64,000 bases of DNA, taken from positions 28,534,649 through 28,598,648 of the forward strand of contig CM055100.1 of the NCBI GenBank assembly GCA_029204225.1, given 5' to 3'. Below, in pieces: positions 11,934 to 24,359 of this stretch. The DNA comes from Diphasiastrum complanatum (lineage: Eukaryota > Streptophyta > Lycopodiopsida > Lycopodiales > Lycopodiaceae). The stretch's first letter is position 1, and each line of letters starts with the position of its first letter. The notes beneath the pieces are model-generated. The model saw only the letters and a program-made list of their open reading frames with translations. It did not search any database and was not told the origin of the DNA. A program made the translations under genes and the position numbers.

Positions 11934-12849
11934 AAGTACAAGTGCATTTAAGGAATTGATCTAAACTATACCCAAATTGGTAGGTTTTTGGAAACAAGCT
12001 AATATTGAGGTAGCGAGTTTGAATGGATAGCTAGAACCATTATATTTGTACCAAATCTTGTTGTGGGCTGCAGGTGTACTTTCCACACGTGTGGGGCCAT
12101 ACAGAACCTATTTTGGACAGTAAAATTTTGTTTGGTGCATTTTGAGCTTCATACCCAATTTTGAGTCAATTTAGTGCACTTTTCAAGCTTTCACTTGCAT
12201 TGTTTCTATTCCATTGATTTGCTCTTGGTTTAGATCAATCATATAGATGGATTAAAGCTTTTTTACAGTACATTTAAGTTGATTCTCTGATTTTTTGAGT
12301 GTACATTGAAGTTGAGAGAGAAAGAGTGCTATAAACCAAAGATTAAGGAGTGATTTGCAAGGGGAGTGATTGAAATCCATTATACCTTTATTCTAGATTT
12401 GTTCAAGAGTGAAAGGGCCAAGTCTAGAAGCATCTAAATGCTAGAAGACACTCTTGGATCAGTTCTCCAAGTGAAATCTTAGTGAATTTCTAAAGTACAA
12501 ACACTCATAAAGGCAAAATCTAACTATACAAGGTGATAAGAATTGTTGGCAAGTACTAGGAGAATAATTTGAGATCCAAGTCACATCGTTCACCCCTACT
12601 CAAGTGTGTGAGTGTGTTTTCTGGCTTGAATTAAAGTCATAAAGGTGAGTGAGGCATATGTGTTGTGGTTGATCCAAAATTTTCAAGAGGTCCTTCCTTT
12701 GTAGAGGGCAAGAACTAGTAACTCAATTCTTGACTTTGGTGGAAAAATTGTCTTCTTCATTGTGATCAAATCTTGCTAAGTGGCATAGCTCTTTGTAAGC
12801 ACATATCTTAGTGAGAGAGAAGTATCACATTTTTGAAAATTTGAATTTC

Positions 12850-13560
12850 ATTCCAACTCTAAAGAGGTAGAGTCATTGGTACTTGGTGGAGTCCAATAGG
12901 GGTGAATGAATTCAATTTTTTGAGCAAAATTTTGACATTGTATGTATGAAACTCAAATAAGTTCTATTCAAATTTCTTTGTGAGAGTGTGAGGGTCAAGT
13001 TGTGATCCCATTGGGAGTCTAGAACAGGGAGGAGTCCATATTTGAGTGTTCATACATGATTGAGATCTTTGTGAATCTCTAGATGTCTAATTTTTAAGAT
13101 TGGTGAGAAATTATTGACATAGATTGTTATCAAACCATTTCATGTCCATTCCAAATCTCAAGAGTGAGATTTTTTTGGGTCAAGAGGGATTCCAATAGGG
13201 GTGATTGGATCTGATCTTTGTGTGTTTGAATCAAGTATACATGTCAAGTTTTTGTGATCTAGTGTAGATCCCTTTTCTTGTGAGAATTTATGGTATAGTG
13301 TTGTCAAATCAAATCAAATTCAATCCAAATCTCAAGAGTGAGATTATTTGAGTCAAGAGTGAGTCAAAAAGAAGTGATTAAGTTTGATTTTCAAGTATTT
13401 GAAACAAAACTCATACCTTGTTCAAGAATCTCAAAAGTTGAGTGAACTAGTCAAGAGAAAAAGAAAACCTAGGTGTCAAATCTTTTCAAATCCATTCCAA
13501 CTCTCAAGAGAAAGAGTCATTGGTATTTGTTGAGTCCAATAGGGGTGTTTGGATCTCATT
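12850..13560 (+). repeat. Imperfect repeats in the element's leader
   Basis: A motif of about 70 bp recurs at roughly 12853, 13144, 13324 and 13489. It contains CATTCCAA.TCT, AGAG..AGAG and TCCAATAGGGGTG followed by a T-rich end. Spacing is irregular (about 165-290 bp), so these are diverged local duplications rather than a regular satellite. They lie between the primer-binding site and the first open frame. Confidence 0.6.
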
Positions 13561-13766
13561 TTCATGATTTGATAGAGTACTTTTGTCCTAGTGATCAAAG
13601 CTAAGATTAGTTTCCAATTGACTAGGTTGAAAGAGATATGATTCAAAATTTGTGGTCTAGATCTTGTGTAGATCCTTCTAGATTGTTGAATGTGTTCAAA
13701 TCTATTTTCTTGAGAGTCACAAATTATATTTCGAAAATTCATATCACAAGGTTTTACTTCCTCATC

Positions 13767-14129
13767 ATGGCATCAATAGGTGGCAACCTATTGGAGGAAA
13801 GTAAGGATCCTAAATGCAACCTTTGTGGCAAGAGAGATCGTTTTGTCTCAAGATGCTACAAACTGAAGACCAATCCATCCAAGGAGAACCAAAGCAAGGG
13901 GGCCGAGGTGAAGGATGGAGCTTCAAGTTCAAAGTGCAAAGGCAAGAAGGACAAATCCAAGGAAAGGTGTTTCCTTTGTGGAAAGATGCATGAGGCTTGG
14001 AGCCTCATAAGGACTTACAAGATTTGTCTTCAAAAGTTCATCATCACACATTTCAAAACTTTTAAAGTTTTGCATTTGGAAGTGAATTTTTTTGGTTCAA
14101 GATGCAAAGATAAATGTCACTTTCATTAA
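13767..14129 (+). CDS. Zinc-knuckle-like protein of the LTR element
   Basis: An ATG in a good context opens a 120-codon frame beginning MASIGGNLL, like the start of many Copia gags. It has one CX2C motif followed by Cys (CNLCGKRDRFVSRC) and a second partial one (CFLCGKMHEAW), separated by a Lys/Ser-rich stretch. Both resemble CCHC knuckles, but the expected His is lost or shifted, so RNA binding is doubtful. The usual DUF4219/UBN2 gag fold is absent. The next frame overlaps its end. Confidence 0.5.
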   Translation: MASIGGNLLEESKDPKCNLCGKRDRFVSRCYKLKTNPSKENQSKGAEVKDGASSSKCKGKKDKSKERCFLCGKMHEAWSLIRTYKICLQKFIITHFKTFKVLHLEVNFFGSRCKDKCHFH

Positions 14130-14970
14130 TGTCACTTGGATTTATCTCATGTCCTTGGAAAACATTTTGCTTAGAACTTTAGAAAAGTTCAAATTTATTG
14201 TTATGATCCAAGAGAAACCAAGAAAGATTAAGGAGGAGCAATCACAAAATGAAAATAGTTCCATTTATGCTCTCATGACATCTTGTGAAGAACTGTTTTG
14301 CTTTGAAGAGTTTTTTGTATCTCAAAGGTGGATCAAGGCAATACTAGCTGAGTGTGATGCCTTAATAGATAGCGAAGCATGTTTTCCTTGTAAACTTACA
14401 TTGAATATGAAGTCAAGGAAATGGAAATGTCTTCATAATGTGTTTTTTGTTGGTTTCAATAAGATCATGAATGATGTGTTCATTCATAATGTTGAAGATT
14501 GTAAATTTTCAATTTTAGAGACAAGTTGTAAACTTCTTATGAGAATAAGTGAAGCATCCAAAGTGGACACTTATATCCATAAGCAAGTAGTTAGCCTTAC
14601 TGAGATGGAAATACTTTTTGATTTCAATATTAGAAAAATCATGCCAAGTTGTGGTGATTTTTGGACTTATGTTTCTAGCATAAGTAATGTTGATGATCAC
14701 ATGAAGTACACATTATATGATCATGTTTGTTGTGATCATTTTGAGACATGGAGATCTCGGATTTCCATCAAGGAGGAGCACCAAGAACTTGATCTTGAGG
14801 AGTCATCTCGAGGTTCAAGTGTGCCAAGGATTGAGGAGGAGAGTCCTTCTCAAGTTATGATTCCAAGAAGAAAATCAAGAGACATGGTTGAGCTCATATG
14901 GCTCACATTTCAAGGGAAAGAGGAGCACATTTCAAGTAGTATACATCTCATGCTTGCTTCTCTTATGTGA
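14092..14970 (+). CDS. Unrecognised open frame in the LTR element
   Basis: A 292-codon open frame overlapping the previous one by 38 bp in another phase. I recognise no domain. It is rich in Glu/Lys/Ser near the C-terminus, including ISIKEEHQELDLEESSRGSS. A stretch around SEASKVDTYIH recurs in diverged form just downstream (about 15207-15290) and inside the Copia element at 23.6 kb, so it belongs to transposon-borne sequence rather than a host gene. Its length argues for past selection in an element; it may be a captured or degenerate polyprotein piece. Confidence 0.35.
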   Translation: MVQDAKINVTFINVTWIYLMSLENILLRTLEKFKFIVMIQEKPRKIKEEQSQNENSSIYALMTSCEELFCFEEFFVSQRWIKAILAECDALIDSEACFPCKLTLNMKSRKWKCLHNVFFVGFNKIMNDVFIHNVEDCKFSILETSCKLLMRISEASKVDTYIHKQVVSLTEMEILFDFNIRKIMPSCGDFWTYVSSISNVDDHMKYTLYDHVCCDHFETWRSRISIKEEHQELDLEESSRGSSVPRIEEESPSQVMIPRRKSRDMVELIWLTFQGKEEHISSSIHLMLASLM

Positions 14971-15746
14971 TTTGGTGAATCAATTTGCTTTAGTGAGACT
15001 TTTGCATCTCAAAGTTGGAGTGAAGCAATAGTAGTTGAGTATGGTGTCTCTCTTGAGAACATAGTTGATGTTCTTAATGATTTGAAATTAATTTTAGATC
15101 AATTAGAAAGCAAATGGTTATTTCTTAAAATGTATGCTCTTGAGTCTTGCAAGAGCAAGAGTGATTTGTCCATTATAGTGTGAAAATTGACTTTTTTCAT
15201 GTATTGAGGCAAATTGTAGACTCTTTATGAGAGTATGTGAATCATCCTCTAAGGAAACTTATCTCCATAATGAATTATTTAGCCTCATTAGATCTGAGAT
15301 TAGCATGGTAATCAAGCATGGAGATATGATGCAAACTCTTTGTTATTATAGCATGCATAGTCTTGCCAATGTTGATAAGCCTAAGTCTCGAGGTCTTGGT
15401 AACATGATGTTGGATCTTTGTGATCCTTATGAGTCAAGAAGGACTATTTATTTTCTCATGGAGTTGCAGCTATTTTCAAGGAGGAGGAGCTTTTGGATCA
15501 ACCATATGTTTCAAGGATGGAACAAATCAATCAAGTGTTGCAAAGCTCTCAAGTTCATCAAAGAAGTCAACATCAAAGAGGCACTATCATGGATATGGTG
15601 ATTTCGGATCGATATCAAGCTCATTGGCTGATCTTCACACCTTTGAACCAGCAAGGATGCATATTCGAAAACCAATTCAGCCCATGGAGTCAATCTCAAT
15701 ATCATCATGTTTTTATCAAGTTAGTTTTGAGGAGGAGTCTTAAAAT

Positions 15747-16587
15747 TGGCAAAAGCTAACTTGATCAAATCTTGTAAATACCATTATGAGTAGTACATAT
15801 CATCATTAGATATGTGTGGATCCTGTTACCATGTGTGGATTAAATGCATTTATCATTTAGACGAGTCATATAGGTTGTACATACCATTTCATTTGAGATC
15901 TAGTGGCTAAAATGGCCAAAATCTAGTTTTCTAGCTATATGCCACTTGGCATCATGTTATTGGTAGGAAATGCTATGCCATAAGTTTAGGAGTGATCTAC
16001 CATGTGTAGAGGGCTGCTCACACATGTGGAAATATTAGTAGAAGTCAAATTTGGACTTGTAGAAGATTTTTATCTAGGTTCCTACAAATTAGGAAAATTG
16101 CCTAAAATCAAGGGAGGTGGCTATAAGTTAGGAAACTTGGTCCATGTGCCATATTGATGATTATTGGTGGATCCTTTGATGAGTAGGCAACTCTCACATG
16201 TGCCAAATCAGCTGAGTAAGCATCAGCTCTTGTGTATATATAGTGGCTCATTTGGCCATAATTGACAAGAAAGCTAAATCTTGGTTTTGGTGCATTTTTT
16301 GAGTAACCTTTCCATTTGTCTTGTGATTTTATGCTTCTATTGGTTTCTAAGATTAGTGTACTTCATTCTCTGCTGGTAGTCCGTACCTTGACAGGTTTTC
16401 ACACGTGTGAAACCAGCAAGTACAAGTTTTGATCATATTTGATTGTTCTTGTTAGATTTGTTGATGCAGATTTGATCTAATGCTATATAATCTTGTGTAG
16501 ATTGGTAGATCAATCTAATCTAACACCCAATCACACTTGTGGATCTGATTCAGATCTATTCTTGGTCCATTTTTCTATACTTTGACA
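15747..16587 (+). repeat. 3' LTR
   Basis: Matches the 5' LTR over its full length, with an extra segment of about 30 bp near its start (TTGATCAAATCTTGTAAATA). It ends TATACTTTGACA, followed by ATATT. Confidence 0.85.
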
Positions 16588-16804
16588 ATATTCAGTTAAC
16601 CATTCTTGGTATCATTATGATTTGGTATCCAATCGAGCTCTCTGAGATACAATCACTAATGTAATGAGTCTACTTCTCAACTGAGAAATACTCACCCAAG
16701 AATTTTGTATCCTATGCACACAAATATTTCAGATGAATCTAAATGACTCATAAATCATGTGTCTTACAAGCAATACACACAAAACAAATGATTTTCAATG
16801 AATT

Positions 16805-19668
16805 CTCTTAAGCTTGGAAAATTTATGGAAGATCCCATGCTCTTTTTAAATAAACATGGAAAAAAGAGAGACAGTTCGAGATTATATTGAAGTACTCAAT
16901 GTGGGAGCAGCCTAGAAAAGTGAGCAGAAAAACATCACCCTGCTGATACAACATAAACAATTTGGTAAAGAAGAAGCCGTGATTGATGGAGGTTCAGGAG
17001 TTAACCTGATTTCAACCAAGCTATGTGCAAAATGGGGACTTACCAAGCTGAAGCCTGCCACTTTTGCCATCAAGCTAGCTGGTCAAAGAGAAATGGTTGA
17101 AGACATACCTGTCAAAATAGGTGGAGTACAATTTGTCATTACTTTTGTAGTAATGGACTTACCCGACGTGCCAAATGTATATCGAGATTTATTGGGATGT
17201 CCATGGTTACGAATTGCACAAGTAATTCATAACTAGGGCATCGGCAAAATTACTTTTGAGAATCATGAGCGTGTGGTCAAAGTAGATCCAATTACTTGGA
17301 CTATCAAGCCAATAGTCTAAACATGGGATGATGGTTTATCAACAACGGATCATACTTGTGATCGACAGGTGAAGACTTTTGGAAGTCCACTATGACTCTC
17401 AAACCGACACTGTCAATTGGAATCAAGTTCTTGTAACAGTGGATTGGAGCAGGCTATATGTGTCAGCAAGATAATCAATCTAAATTGAGCAAAATTTCCT
17501 TAATTGATCGAACTTTAGAAAGGAAGGAAAGATGGCAGGACCAATGACAAAGAAACATGCTAAGCAACACTATAATATGGTTCTGAAATGGGAAAAATCA
17601 TCTCAAAAAGTTGATTCTAAGAATGTACCACCTGTATTGGATAAAGGAAAGGGGAAGGTCAAGTATGATTCTTCAAGTCAGAGTTCTCGCAAGAAATCAC
17701 CATCAAGGAAATCATCACCTTCATAGAAGAGCACATCTTCTAGAAAGTCATCACCTCCACGATCGATTCTTGCCAAGAAAGCTAAAAGGGGATCAAAGAT
17801 CAACCCTTATGAAAAGGAACAATCAAAAGAAGTCTAGCATGATATGCCAGAGCATTTCAAACGCTATACTTTTGATGATGCTATGATTATGTTACCCAAG
17901 GCTCATCATGAATTGGAAGAGCAAGTACCAAAAATAAAGGAGGTTTACTTGAACCAAGAGAGCTAGAGAAAATTGTTCAAGTTGGAGCGCAATTTACTCT
18001 CGAACAATTTCAAGCGTTAAGAAAGTTATTGATCAAATATCAAGACTGTTTTGCTTGGACGTACAAGGATCTCAAAGAAATACCTACCTCGATTATTGAG
18101 CATACGATACCCTTGATGCCTGATGCTGTTCCAAAGGTCACAAGATTTTATCGCTGCAATCCAAACGTTACGGATCTTATAAAGAAAGAGCTGCAAAGAC
18201 TACTTGAAGCCAATTTTATTTACAAAATCGAACATACGGAATGGGTTTCTCCAATTGTCGTCATTCCTAAGAAGAATGGAAAGATGAGAATTTGTGTGAA
18301 TCTCAAGGCTTTAAACAAAGTGACATGAAAGGATCACTTTCTATTACCCTTTACTGAAAGCATATTGGACCGACTTGTTGGAGCAGAAGCGTATAGTTTT
18401 TCTGGATGGATTTAGTGATTACAACCAAGTTAAGATTGTACCTGCGGATCACCACAAAACATTTTTTGCAACAGAATGGAAAACTTATGTTTATAAAGTT
18501 ATGTCATTTGGACTTTGCAACACACCTACTAGTTCATTTCAAAGAGTCATGCAGTTTGCCTTCAAAGACTACTTGCAAAAATTCCTTGAAATCTACTTGG
18601 ATGATCTCGGAGTCCATATTGCCGATACAGACCATTTGGATAGTTTCAAAAAAGTATTTGAACGTTGTCGCAAATATAAAATCTCCTTAAATCTAGAAAA
18701 GTGTCAAATTTGGGTCATTCATGGCATTGCTATGGATTATTCCAAAATCAAAGTCATTGTCGAGTTATCGCCACCAGAAACAATTCGAGGAATCTACGTG
18801 TTTATGGGTCATGCAAATTACTATCAGATATCTATTCTATGCTTTGCGTATTAGCAAAACCTATATACAAATTGACTATTGTACCAATTTGGACAGTAGA
18901 GGCATTGGAAGCATTTAGAAAATGCTTTAGCTTCTGCACCGATACTACGAGCTCCAATTTGGACAATTGAGTTTCATGTTCATACTACTACATCAAAATA
19001 TGCCATTGGATCAATTTTGACACAGCCAGATGAATACAAGAAGGATTATCCTATCAGGTTTGCAAATCGACAGCTTACAGATCCTGAGAAGAATTATTCG
19101 ACAACCGAATGTGAAGCGTTGGCCATGATTTTTTTTATGTTAAGAAGTTTCGACATTATCTATTGGCAACGCATTTTGCATTATATACTGATCATCAACT
19201 GTTACTTTATTTGGTGAACAAGACATATAACACAAGGGCGTATTGCAAGATGGCTACTTTTATTGATCGAATTTGATTTTCGCGTTCAGGCTGACCATGT
19301 CTCAAGGATTGAATCAGCACCAGTTAATACTGAAGTGGATGATGAACTACCAGATGTTGCATTGTTTTATGTTGAAGCAGTACTTGAATGGGCAGCGGAT
19401 ATTGTTGAATATCTAGTGCTAGGCCAACCTAATGATTCCTTGACAAAAGTACAAAAGAGACAATTGATTCTTAAGGCACAACCTTATCAATTGATTGTGA
19501 GACAATTGTATCACCGAGGAATGGATGATATATTGCGAAGATATGTTTTGTCGCATGAAGTAACTTTATCATGTTTTCACATGATGGCATGGGTGGAGGA
19601 CATTTTTCAACAGAGATCACTGTTTGCAAACTTTTATAATCAAGATGTTGGTGGCCTATGTGAAAGAT
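16805..19668 (+). pseudogene. Ty3/Gypsy gag-pol remnant
   Basis: The start resembles the gag of the Gypsy copy at 42.5 kb (AAATTTATGGAAGA, GAGATTATATTGAA) but jumps from there straight to TACTCAATGTGGGA, which in the 42-kb copy lies 1.4 kb further on; most of gag is deleted. Then follow a retropepsin-like segment (VIDGGSGVNLIS, 16979-17236), the RT with DCFAWTYKDL, WVSPIVVIPKKNGKMRICV (18029-18328), FATEWKTYVYKVMSFGL and YLDDL (18375-18700), RNase H (ANRQLTDPEKNYSTTECEAL, 19017) and the start of integrase (GGHFSTEIT near 19600). Stops and frameshifts interrupt each domain. The 3' end is cut where the Copia LTR begins. Confidence 0.85.
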
Positions 19669-20481
19669 TCAACTTAGTGCACTATACTTGTGATTGCTTG
19701 CAATTCTATGTGTAGAATGATCTATATTTGTTATTTTTGGATCCACACGTGTGAAATACAGTAGCTTGCTAGTTTTGTATGGACTGTAACAGTACTTTAT
19801 CATTTGGTTCATGTTTGATCAAGTTCTATTAGTGTTTGCATCTCATTTTGTGTGTAGATACTGATTTTTCTACATTGGTGACATTGGTAGAGTATCTTTT
19901 TTTTGTAACCAAAGATCAGGGACATGATTTGGATCTTCAATGATCTGAAATCCTTCACATGGTATCAGAGCTTGTGTTTCAGGTTATGAAGAAGAAAATC
20001 ATATCTATCAATGATTTGGTGAAGATATCAAGGCTAGAGCATGCTAAAGAGGATTCTACACCAAAATTGAGTTTTTTGCTTTTGTAGATTGGATCTTTGG
20101 TATATCAAATTCCTATAAAAGTCTCTAAACTTGATCAATTCCGATTTTTGATTTCATATACTGGATTTGGCCGATTTTTGGATCATTGGATCAAGCTACA
20201 TGGTGGCTAATAGATTGAATATCAAATTTTCAGCGTTTGCATGTAGATTTGGAATAGTCAATTTTTTGTGATTTTGTCAAAACTCTAATTTTGATTGGAT
20301 CTCTAGATAGTGGGGTTGTTGTACTTCATTTGAGTGTGTTTCAATCTTAGGAAGTGGCTAGAAGAGAATTTTTTGAGATGGTTTCAAATCTTTGTGATTT
20401 CTTTTGAAAATAGTTGTTGTTGTTTAAAGGAGTGCTTTGTGCATTGAAACAGGTTGAAAAAGAAGATCAGGTCATTGCTAC

Positions 20482-20796
20482 ATGGCAACCTCAATTGGAG
20501 ACATGTTGGAAGCCAATGATGGGCTTACCTCAAGTAACTATTCATTGTGGAAAGTGAGGATGGAATCACTTCTTGAGATGAATGATGTTTTGGATATTGT
20601 TGTAGGTTTGGAGGAGAGACCATCAACACAACAAGATCAAATGAGGTATGATAAGAGGGCCAAAAGGGCTCTACACATTATCAAGATGAATGTTACCAAT
20701 GAGCTTCTCAAGGAAGTTGGTAAGTGTACTTCATCTAAGGACGCTTGGGATTCATTGAAGAAGCTTAATGAATCCAAGTCTACTTCTAGAGTGTGA
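20482..20796 (+). CDS. Copia gag N-terminus (DUF4219/UBN2)
   Basis: Opens with MATSIGDMLEANDGLTSSNY and continues with YSLWKVRMESLLE, then DKRAKRALHIIKMNV and KDAWDSLKKL, the usual order of DUF4219 and UBN2 in plant Copia gag. The frame ends at a stop after 104 codons and gag continues in another phase from 20793 (CLQNNEESPSTFVLRMKAL), so a frameshift mutation has broken it. Confidence 0.8.
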   Translation: MATSIGDMLEANDGLTSSNYSLWKVRMESLLEMNDVLDIVVGLEERPSTQQDQMRYDKRAKRALHIIKMNVTNELLKEVGKCTSSKDAWDSLKKLNESKSTSRV

Positions 20797-21026
20797 CTCT
20801 AAGAAGGCAAATCTTTTCTTGTTTGCAAAATAATGAAGAAAGTCCAAGTACTTTTGTTTTGAGGATGAAAGCATTGAATGATGAGTTGGCTTGCATTGAT
20901 GAGAGCATTAAGGAAGGAGAGCTTGTTCAGGTGATTCTTAATGGACTGTTGGATGCTCATGCTATCATTGTACAAAGTATTGCTATTCAAAACACTTTGC
21001 CAAGTTTGATGAATCTTCAATAGATC

Positions 21027-22840
21027 TTGATCAATGAAGAATATAGGCTTCAAGCAAGAGGTGGATCTACATCAACACTTCAAGAGGAAGCTATGTTCAC
21101 AAAGGGCAAATTCAAGGGAAAAACCAAAAGTAAGTGGTCTAAAGGGCAAGATCAAGTGGATGCTTCTTCAAGTGTCAAAAAGAAGGATAGTCAAAGCTCA
21201 AGTGCTTCTATTGTGGCATCAAAGGACACTTTGCAAGTGAGTGCTACAAGAAGAAGAGAGATCAAGGAGACAAGCAAGGTAATCTTACTCTTGATGAGGA
21301 TGGTTTGGATGTTCAAGATGCAAATGATGATGCTTTTGTGATGTCTTCATGTATGTTTGCTAATGATGGAGATCTAGATGCTTGATGGATTGATAGTGGA
21401 GCAAGTTCACAAATGACCTTTCACAAAGAGTACTTCACTTCTTTGTTGGCATATGGAGATGATAAGAGGGTGATCTACATGGCCAATGATGGTGAGTGTG
21501 CAATCAAAGGGATTGGCACAATTCCTATTTCTCTCTCTACAAATAGGAATGTTCATTTGGAGGATGTCTTCTTTATTCCATCTATTACCAAGAATTTGCT
21601 TAGTGTGAGTCAAATGCTAAGTAAAGGCCTCAAGGTTGAGTTTGATGGAGATGCTTGTATGATCAAAAGGAAGGATGTCTTGATTGGAGAAGGTAAAAGA
21701 AAAGGGAAGTTGTTCAAACTAGATGCTTGTGTTATTGCTAACCAAGTTGGATGTGTTGCAAGAGAGCAACTACCTATTCAAGAGGTTTGGCATAAAGTGA
21801 TGGGACACCTCAACTTCAAGTCATTGGAGGTAATGGCTAGAAAGAAGGTTGTGATAGGTCTTCCAAGCTCCTTAAGTGGCATCAATCATGCTTGTGAGAC
21901 TTGTGCTTTTTCTAAGTCACATAGACTACCTTAAACTAGGTCTACATCTAGATCTACAAAGCCTTTTCAACTTGTACATTCAAATATTCATGGATTTACT
22001 ACAATTAGCAATAGTGGAGCTAAGATGTATGTAATGTTCAATGATGATTTTCGTAGATTTTGTTGGATCTATCTACTAAAGTTCAAGGATGAAGTGTATG
22101 ATGTCTTTATCAAATTCAAGAATTTAAGGGAGAACCAATTTTCCACAAGGATCAAGTGCTTAAGGAGTGACAATGGTGGTGAGTACATATCTACCAAGTT
22201 CAACGCCTTTTGTGATGAGCATGGGATCAAGAGGGAGTATACAACATCAAGGACCCCACAAAAAAATGGAGTGGCTGAAAGGAAGAACAAGACTTTATGT
22301 GAAAGTGCCAAAGCCATGAGGTTAAGTGCTAATCTTGACAAACCATTTTGGGATCAAGCTTTGTTGTGTGCCAATTTCTTGTGCAATAGGTAGCCGAGGG
22401 CTATTTTGGATGGAAGGACACCTTTTGAGATGCTATTCAAGAGGAAGCCGAGTGTCAACTTTCTAAGAACTTTTGGATGCACATGCTATGTCAACATTAC
22501 TCTTGATGATAGGACCAAGGAGGATCCATCTTAAAAAAGAGATGTTTTTGTTGGATATAGTGAGGTGAGTAAAGCCTACAAGGTTTACATTCCTTCTACT
22601 AGCAAAGTGATTGTTGGTAGAGATGCCATCTTTGATGAGGGGAACATTTCAAAAGTGTCTTCAAGCATGACTGATAATGGTGTGGATGGATCTAACATTC
22701 TTGATGTTGATGTAAAGGATCCTACTTTGGATGGTGATGATGATGGACCTTCATCAAGTCAAAAGCCAAGGAGAACATCAAGAAAAAACAAGTACCTTCA
22801 AGGCTCACATATGATGAGAAGGGTAAGCAAGTCGAAGTGA
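21027..22840 (+). pseudogene. Copia gag end, protease and integrase
   Basis: Carries the basic linker KGKFKGKTKSKWSKGQ, an aspartic protease start IDSGASSQMTFHKEY, LEDVFFIPSITKNLLSV, the H..C..C zinc region of integrase (MGHLNFKS to CETCAFSKSH) and the integrase core (DDFRRFCWIYLL, CLRSDNGGEYIS, TSRTPQKNGVAERKNKTL). Stops interrupt it at about 21385 (TGATGG for WWID), 21933 and 22393. The C-terminal integrase segment (VIVGRDAIFDE, 22565-22840) follows. The same protein blocks appear in the minus-strand fragment at 9.7-11.1 kb. Confidence 0.8.
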
Positions 22841-24359
22841 CTCATTTTGTTTTTCTCGCATCTTTTGGAGGATCTTCTTGTGTACATGGAACTATGCAAG
22901 TGGATGGATGTTATCTTGCTGTAAAATGAAGTAATGGATCTGGAAAACAAAGTTTGTTCAATGACTTTGATGTTCAAGTTGATGATCAAGAGGTTGATTT
23001 CAAAGGGCTTCAACAAGGCAAAAAGGAAGTTGGCAATTTGGAGCTAGTCAAGAGCATCAAAGGAGAGGTAATTGGCAAAGATGTTATGGATCTATTTTTG
23101 CAGATTATTTAGGACCCAAGTAAGGTCAAAGAAGCAGCAAGAAAGTGTTGTTCAAGTTTACTTTACCTCTTCTATCTCATGTTTGAGCATTTTCATGTGG
23201 ATGTGTGCAAATTGTCAAGATATGGTAAAACTAGCTACATTGATGAGCATCATTTTGATGTTGGATTTGTACTAGAATTCTTGGCTGGTTTTGTTGATGG
23301 AAATGAAGCTATTGGAGGTTCATTATGTCACTCATTCATGGTCAAGTCATCAAGGTATGATGGTATCTTGTGGCAAGATGGAGATGGAGGCTCATTCATG
23401 GAGTTTGATGGTGGATACATGGCAACAAAGGACAAAGAAGGAGGAAACATGCAAGAAATTGTTGATCACTCACATTTATGATTTGTTTGCTATATTTTTC
23501 TAGAGATTTTAGAGTTGGAAGCATGGTGGAATCATTTGATTTACATTCTATTTGATTCTTCTTGTACTAGTTACTTCTTGACATATAAAATTGATGTAAG
23601 AAATAGTGAAGCATCCCAAGTGGACACTATTATCTATATCAATTATGGTTGTTTCTATTTTGAGCATTACATGATCATTGAAAGGAGATCTATTCTTAGG
23701 AAGAAGATCATTCTTATGATGGATCAAAGTTCTATGGTCAAAATCATGCTAGGAGCAAGCATGTTGAGGTGCAACAACATTTTGTGAGGGAGCAAGTCAT
23801 TGCAAAGGAGGTGGAGGTTCAACATGTGTCCTCAAGAGAATGTGTAGCTAATATCTTCACCAAAGCATTGGGAAAGGACTTGTTCATTAAGCATTGAATA
23901 TCACTTGGAGTGTTATCAAAGTCTATGCTAAAACTAGTTGAAGAGGGAGTGTGAACGATTCAACTAGTTTGATCATATTTGCTATATTTCCATATTTGAC
24001 AAATTGAGGTCAACTTTGTTTTAGACTTAGAGTTTCACTTTTCAAAGTTCATTAGCGTGGAGAGACACATCTTTTCTCGTCTCTATCTCATTTCATGCTT
24101 ATACATGGTTCTCTTGGGTTCTACTATCCATTGGTGCACTATGTTTGTGATTGCTTGCAATTCTATGTATAGAATGATCTATATTTGCTATTTTTGGATC
24201 CACACATGTGAAATACAGTAGCTTGATGGTTTTGTACGGACTAATGCTAAATATGCACTCATAAAAATGCACAAATTCTAGCCAAGACTCTGATGACAAA
24301 CTGACAAAATTAAATCATGAACGATTCGCGAAACTTTTCACAACACTCGAATTATTTAT

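Larger units (their letters stand above)
11104..16587 (+). mobile_element. LTR retrotransposon without reverse transcriptase
   Basis: Two long direct repeats (about 11104-11920 and 15738-16587) enclose a 3.8-kb interior. The left repeat is followed at once by the primer-binding site TGGTATCAGAGCC (11921), and the right repeat is preceded by a purine tract GAGGAGGAG. ATATT occurs directly outside both ends (11099-11103 and 16588-16592) and may be the target duplication; the LTR would then begin TCC/TCT rather than the usual TG. The interior encodes zinc-knuckle-like Cys motifs but no protease, integrase or reverse transcriptase that I can find. The LTRs look roughly 95 percent identical, so insertion is fairly recent. 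It therefore looks like a non-autonomous Copia-type element needing enzymes from a partner. Confidence 0.85.
19669..24241 (+). mobile_element. Copia retrotransposon, deleted, with LTR remnants
   Basis: A truncated 5' LTR (19669-19959) ends before the primer-binding site TGGTATCAGAGC (19960). The 3' LTR starts after the purine tract GAAGAGGGAG with TGTGAACGATTC (23950) and is cut at about 24241; the two share the block around GTGATTGCTTGCAATTCTATG. Gag, protease and integrase are readable, but the expected reverse transcriptase between about 22.85 and 23.75 kb is missing or replaced by unrecognised sequence. The polyprotein tail IFTKALGKDLFIKH (about 23850) is present. The 5' LTR has lost its first 150 bp or so where it meets the Gypsy remnant. 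Confidence 0.85.

Noticed and set aside
12850-13560. CRISPR-like array or regular satellite
   Set aside because: Spacing is irregular, the repeats are diverged and 70 bp long, and the genome is a plant.
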